The notes under the pieces were generated by a model. That model worked only from the letters and a program-made list of their open reading frames with translations, was not told where the DNA came from and searched no databases. Source: Sphaerulina vaccinii (Eukaryota; Ascomycota; Dothideomycetes; Mycosphaerellales; Mycosphaerellaceae). From it: a stretch of DNA of 64,000 nucleotides. The stretch is from positions 4,030,001 to 4,094,000 of the forward strand of contig JAKUDP010000001.1 of NCBI GenBank assembly GCA_022570795.1, in the 5' to 3' direction. The first letter of the stretch is position 1. The number at the start of each line of letters is the position of its first letter. This document shows positions 60,478-64,000 of the stretch, one piece after another. The position numbers and the translations under genes are program-made.

Positions 60478-61856
60478 ATGGCACCGATCCGCATCGCTTT
60501 CATCGGACTTTCCGCCACTTCAGGCTGGGCTACAAGCGCCCACCTGCCATACTTGAAGCAGACCGACAAGTATCAGATCGTCGGCATCTGTAACTCAAGC
60601 AAAGAGAGCAGCCAAGCAGCTATCGATAAGTATGGTAAGCAGTAGTAGGCCAAAGGCATCCCCATTTCACAATGTCTCACCGAGCTTGAGCTTGCTAAGG
60701 CGACAAGCTCGAAGACAAACCTCTGATACATAATCATACTTGTCAGAGATACTTGCTTATCTTCTACCTACTACTTTTGCAGGTCTACCTTCTTCAACTA
60801 AAGCCTACAGCTCTCCCGAAGACCTGGCCAAAGATGCAGACAACTTCGACCTCGCTGTCTGCTCAGTGCGAGTGTGAGTCTGAGATTCTTGACAGCCAAT
60901 ACAACCTTCAACTCATCTCAAGTACACAGCGACAAACACTACCCAACAATCAAAGCCATCGCTGCAATGGGTGAACCTTGCTACGTCGAATGGCCTCTGG
61001 GCAAGAATCTCCAGGAAGCCGAAGAGCTCTACAGCATAGCCAAGAAAGCTGGCTCCTCATCTCTCAACATCGTTGGCCTCCAAGCCCGTCGAAGTCCCAT
61101 CGTCAACAAAGTCAAAGCCATCCTTGCTTCCGGAGTCATTGGCAAAGTCCTCTCAGTCAATGTCCAGAGTTCAGCAGGAAATCTAGGCCAAGTCGAATCA
61201 GCCGCAATAGCAAAACTCTTCGAAGTAGAAGGAGCCTCAATGCTCACAATACATTTCGGACATATGATCGATTTCGTCCTCTACGCTCTTGGACAGGACC
61301 TCAAAAGCTTGTCCGCGAGCTTGAGTACGCAGAGACCTGTCATTCAGATGAAACATCCTGATGGCTCTCTTGAGGACTTCAAGAAGAGTACACCCGATCA
61401 GATCCTCTTACACGGACAATTGAGTAATGGCGGCGTTATCTCTGTTCACCAGCGAGGCGGTGCACCATTCAAGGATGCTCCTGGCTTGGTCTGGAGGACT
61501 TATGGAGAAACTGGAGAGATTATTGTGACGAGTAAGGGCACTTTCTTGCAGATCGGATATGGAGAGGAGATGAATATTTGCGTGCATCACCATGGGAAGG
61601 ATGAGCGCGAGATTGTGGACTGGAAGGTTGAGGTGAGTTTTGTGTCTGGAAAGGATGAGGGTGATGCTGATGTTGGCAGGATGGCTTTGAGAAGCTGCCG
61701 CAAAGTGCGCAGAATGTTGCTAGGATCTATGAGGCGCACGCCAATGGCGAAGGTAAGAATGGCGAGTATGCTAACTGGGACGAGGCATTGGCGAGACATA
61801 GGTTGCTTCAGGCTGTTGTGGAGAGTTCGAGGAGTGGGAAGACTGTGACTTTGTGA
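60478..61856 (+). CDS. Gfo/Idh/MocA-family oxidoreductase (Gal80-like), join(60478..60634,60783..60873,60930..61632,61680..61856)
   Basis: Four exons join in phase to 375 residues. The N-terminal Rossmann fold starts IRIAFIGLSATSGWATSAHLPYL; the family features continue with AVCSVRVDKHYPTIKAIAAMG and VEWPLGKNLQEAEEL (place of the usual EKP). The second half has LNIVGLQARRSPIVNKVKAILASGVIGKV and GHMIDFVLYALGQ, then GGVISVHQRGG. The long first motif and VEWPL resemble the Gal80 group, which in yeasts binds NAD(P) and regulates galactose genes; in filamentous fungi such proteins are usually unassigned dehydrogenases. Intron 1 (60635..60782) is an introner-like element; introns 2 (56 bp) and 3 (47 bp) are ordinary. 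The intron-2 acceptor ACAG|CGAC was chosen because it restores SVRVDKHY. Confidence 0.88.
60635..60782 (+). repeat. introner-like intron 1 of the oxidoreductase gene (148 bp)
   Basis: Begins GTAAGCAGTAGTAGGCCAAA, contains TGTCTCACCGAGCTTGAG..GCGACAAGCTCGAAGACA and TGTCAGAGATACTTGCTT, ends CTACTACTTTTGCAG. It aligns end to end with the kinase intron 35719..35859, in an unrelated gene 25 kb away. Confidence 0.95.
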
Positions 61857-62422
61857 GCGACTATTACTTCTCACCCTGCTTCCAAGCTTCATTCTCTGAA
61901 CACTTGTTCTGCTGATAAGTCATAGAGAGCTTCACAACCGCTGCGAATTGCTCCTGTCGGCCTGGAATGTGAAAGTGCCTCGTCTTGCCACTGCTTCCGA
62001 TCGGCAAACCGAGCTTTTTCGGCATCATCGCGGAGGTGTACGCTTGGTCGAGGTGAAATTTGGTTCCCGAGCCCATAGCTCATCACCGGTCGTGTGAAAG
62101 TAAAAGATATTGTTTTATCGAGGACGGATGTCTGTGGAAAGGGTGGACTCCCGAAATCGGTGCCAGGGACGGCCCGGTTCAACGTCACCCACTACTCTTC
62201 GTCCAATTTGGGCACTGCTACCGAAACCACTACATCGACATGAAGGCAGCTTCATCGACAATAACGGAGACTCCGGCTCGTCCTATCTCTTTGCTCCGGG
62301 AGCTTAGGGAAGTATGGCGCTGCTTAAGAAGATAAATACCTGGTCAGCTCCCCTCCTGAGTTCCTTCGTCTCCTAAATCCTTCGTCTCCAAATCGTGCAC
62401 CTTCTCTCACCTCCCACCCAAC
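61857..62422. other. intergenic stretch
   Basis: Promoter of the next gene. GATAAATACC at 62329-62338 is a TATA-like element about 90 bp before its ATG, followed by a TC-rich leader. Confidence 0.45.
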
Positions 62423-63485
62423 ATGCACCTCAGCAAGAACTCCACTGGCGTGGTGGCAGTGTTGTTTCTAGCGATCCTACCAAGCGTCCTCGCCGACCCT
62501 ATTCTTGTTGGTCGAGACATGTACCAACGGATATATGATCTGTACGTTCTGTTTAATGGACCGCAAGCTCTGACTGACACAGCATAGGAATGGAATGCTC
62601 GACAACTGCAATCTGGAGAAAGATAAGGCACTCGCGACTGAAAAGAGCACGCAAAGTGCTTATGACGAGGCCTTGCAGAAGTTGAATCCCGGCGGTGGCC
62701 TACCTCAAACAGGCCCCAAGCATTCGGCTCGTCATGACTCTTCGCCTTCGCCTGGTGCTGAGTCATCTATGCTCCCAGTACTGGAGAAAAGAAAGCTTAT
62801 CTGGCCAAACTGGTCCGATGATCCAGCTCCACTGAATGCTTGTAAAGCGGAAGCGATGAGAGCTATGGATGCCGCCAAGGCATCCGACAAGGCTCGCGAT
62901 GCAAAATACTTCGAACGGATGTCCCCCATGATCAACTTCCCAGTGCCCCAGGACATCGGGTCTCTGATCCAGAGGGATTTCGATAATGTTACCGATACAG
63001 CTTCGAAGCCATCCCAACCTCGATTGACCAAACATTCGGGCGATGGGGAATATGGTGTGCTTCTGGGAGAAGTGCACTATTCTGGTAGCTCCGAGGCAAG
63101 CCCAACGCCGTCCGAATCCCGAATAATCAAGCGCGACGAAGAGCGTCGTGTTGGGTTGGGAAAAGATTACTACACTTGGCTAAGTGGTACCATGGCAGCT
63201 GGTCTGCGCAATGACCTGGATTCATGCCGCAAGGACAAGTGGGACGCATTGCAGGTGTATTTTCATGCCTTCGAAGATGTTAAAATGAAATACAACAAGC
63301 TTGTAGAGGTTGTTCGCAGGCTCAAGTCCGAAGCTTCGAGCGCAACGAAGGCATCCCCCTCGGTATCGACTTTCACCACGACAGTCACTGCTTCGACTAC
63401 GGTAACAGTCACCGCGATGGCAGCCTCTTCCCTATCAACAAGCAGTAGCCCAGCTTATGTCACGGTGATGACATTACCTGCATAA
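62423..63485 (+). CDS. secreted hypothetical protein, join(62423..62541,62588..63485)
   Basis: A 46-bp intron (62542..62587, GTACGT..GCATAG, branch CTGACTGAC) joins two exons to 338 residues. The N-terminus is a signal peptide (NSTGVVAVLFLAILPSVLA, cut before DPILVGRD). The mature protein has few cysteines (DNCNLEKDK, NACKAEAM, DSCRKDK), spaced about 65 and 130 residues apart, each at the start of a helical, charged segment, hinting at repeated modules. Dibasic steps (LEKRKLIW, IIKRDEERR) are possible Kex2 sites. The last 40 residues are a Ser/Thr-rich, likely O-glycosylated tail (TFTTTVTASTTVTVTAM). It might be a cell-wall or effector-type protein; no family recognised. Confidence 0.75.
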
Positions 63486-64000
63486 GTTGTCGCTCTCTCA
63501 CCCTTCCTGAAGAAAGTCAAGCCAACCACACTTTCACTGTTTCAATCGGAGACCAGCGCCGCCCCCAAGACTGATACAGTCACACAATGAGTTCCCGGTC
63601 ACGATTTGTTGTGACACGAATATATCAAGGAGCCATGTCTTCTCGCTTGGGTCATCATCTCTCCAGTCATGACAACTTCGGACAAAAGCGCACGTACATA
63701 GATTGCAAGACCACGGGCGGAGATAAATGGGGTGTGAGGAGATACTCAGTGTTGCAGTGAAGCAAGTCTTCTTATTGGAACACAAAGTATGTATACAGAT
63801 ACCAAGATTGAAAGCTCTTTTTCCTGTGACCGGATATCATCATCTTCGTGTTGAACCTCAGCAATCCTCAAAGAGGGAAGGGCTTTCGGCTCCTTCAGAT
63901 CCTGACCATCTCGACCCTTCGCTAAGCCCCCTCCATCGCGGCCCCCATCTCTCTAAGGACTCGTAACCAAACTCAACCGAAACAGCGCCTCCTTGTCCCA
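63486..64000. other. intergenic stretch at window end
   Basis: 3' flank of the secreted-protein gene; short ORFs only, no supported gene. Confidence 0.4.

Noticed and set aside
1..64000. CRISPR arrays, rRNA genes, bacterial operons, secondary-metabolite backbone genes, telomere repeats
   Set aside because: None was seen; gene structure with introns is eukaryotic throughout.

Overview
This window looks like nuclear chromosome sequence from a filamentous ascomycete, most probably a Dothideomycete of the Mycosphaerella/Cladosporium group. Genes are monocistronic, on both strands, with short spliceosomal introns (about 43-70 bp, GTAAGT-type donors, CTAAC/CTGAC branch sites). Several families are fungal (HET domain, DUF6536, GH64, GH114, Tms1/SERINC). 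A multi-copy family of 105-163 bp introns matches the introner-like elements (ILEs) known from Dothideomycetes. One island is TA-rich in the way repeat-induced point mutation (RIP) leaves DNA. Gene models with introns were joined by hand from splice sites and reading phase; no database search was possible.

Layout. 1-5.6 kb: 3' end of a Tms1/SERINC gene, a modin-like membrane-anchored protein and a cysteine-rich M35-like metalloprotease. 5.6-8.1 kb: no convincing gene, but a cluster of degenerate repeats. 8.1-17.7 kb: two F-box-like paralogues flank a macro-domain protein, divergently transcribed cytosolic glutaminyl-tRNA synthetase and an unknown gene. 17.9-31.7 kb: mostly unrecognised nuclear or membrane proteins plus a TatD-family nuclease; two neighbours (27.4 and 30.8 kb) look like distant tandem paralogues. 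32.3-36.4 kb: a Whi5/Nrm1-like cell-cycle repressor and a mitochondrial dehydrogenase kinase whose three introns are all ILEs. 37-43.7 kb: a 53-residue secreted cysteine-rich peptide missed by simple ORF calling, a tandemly duplicated F-box-like gene with a frameshift, a GH114 gene with two single-base lesions, an MDR alcohol dehydrogenase and another F-box-like gene. 43.7-51.1 kb: a decay zone with a RIP-like AT island, an inverted-repeat element, a truncated LRR-type gene, an intact HET gene, an M3 oligopeptidase pseudogene with four lesions and a truncated DUF6536 gene. 52-64 kb: a CxxC-rich nuclear protein, small hypotheticals, a frameshifted GH64 glucanase, a Gfo/Idh/MocA oxidoreductase carrying another ILE, and a secreted protein.

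The genes do not form an obvious pathway or cluster. The main signals are intron gain by ILE spread (seven good copies in three genes, conserved 3' block, internal hairpin with a compensatory change), local gene decay next to a RIP-like island, and possible novel secreted products.
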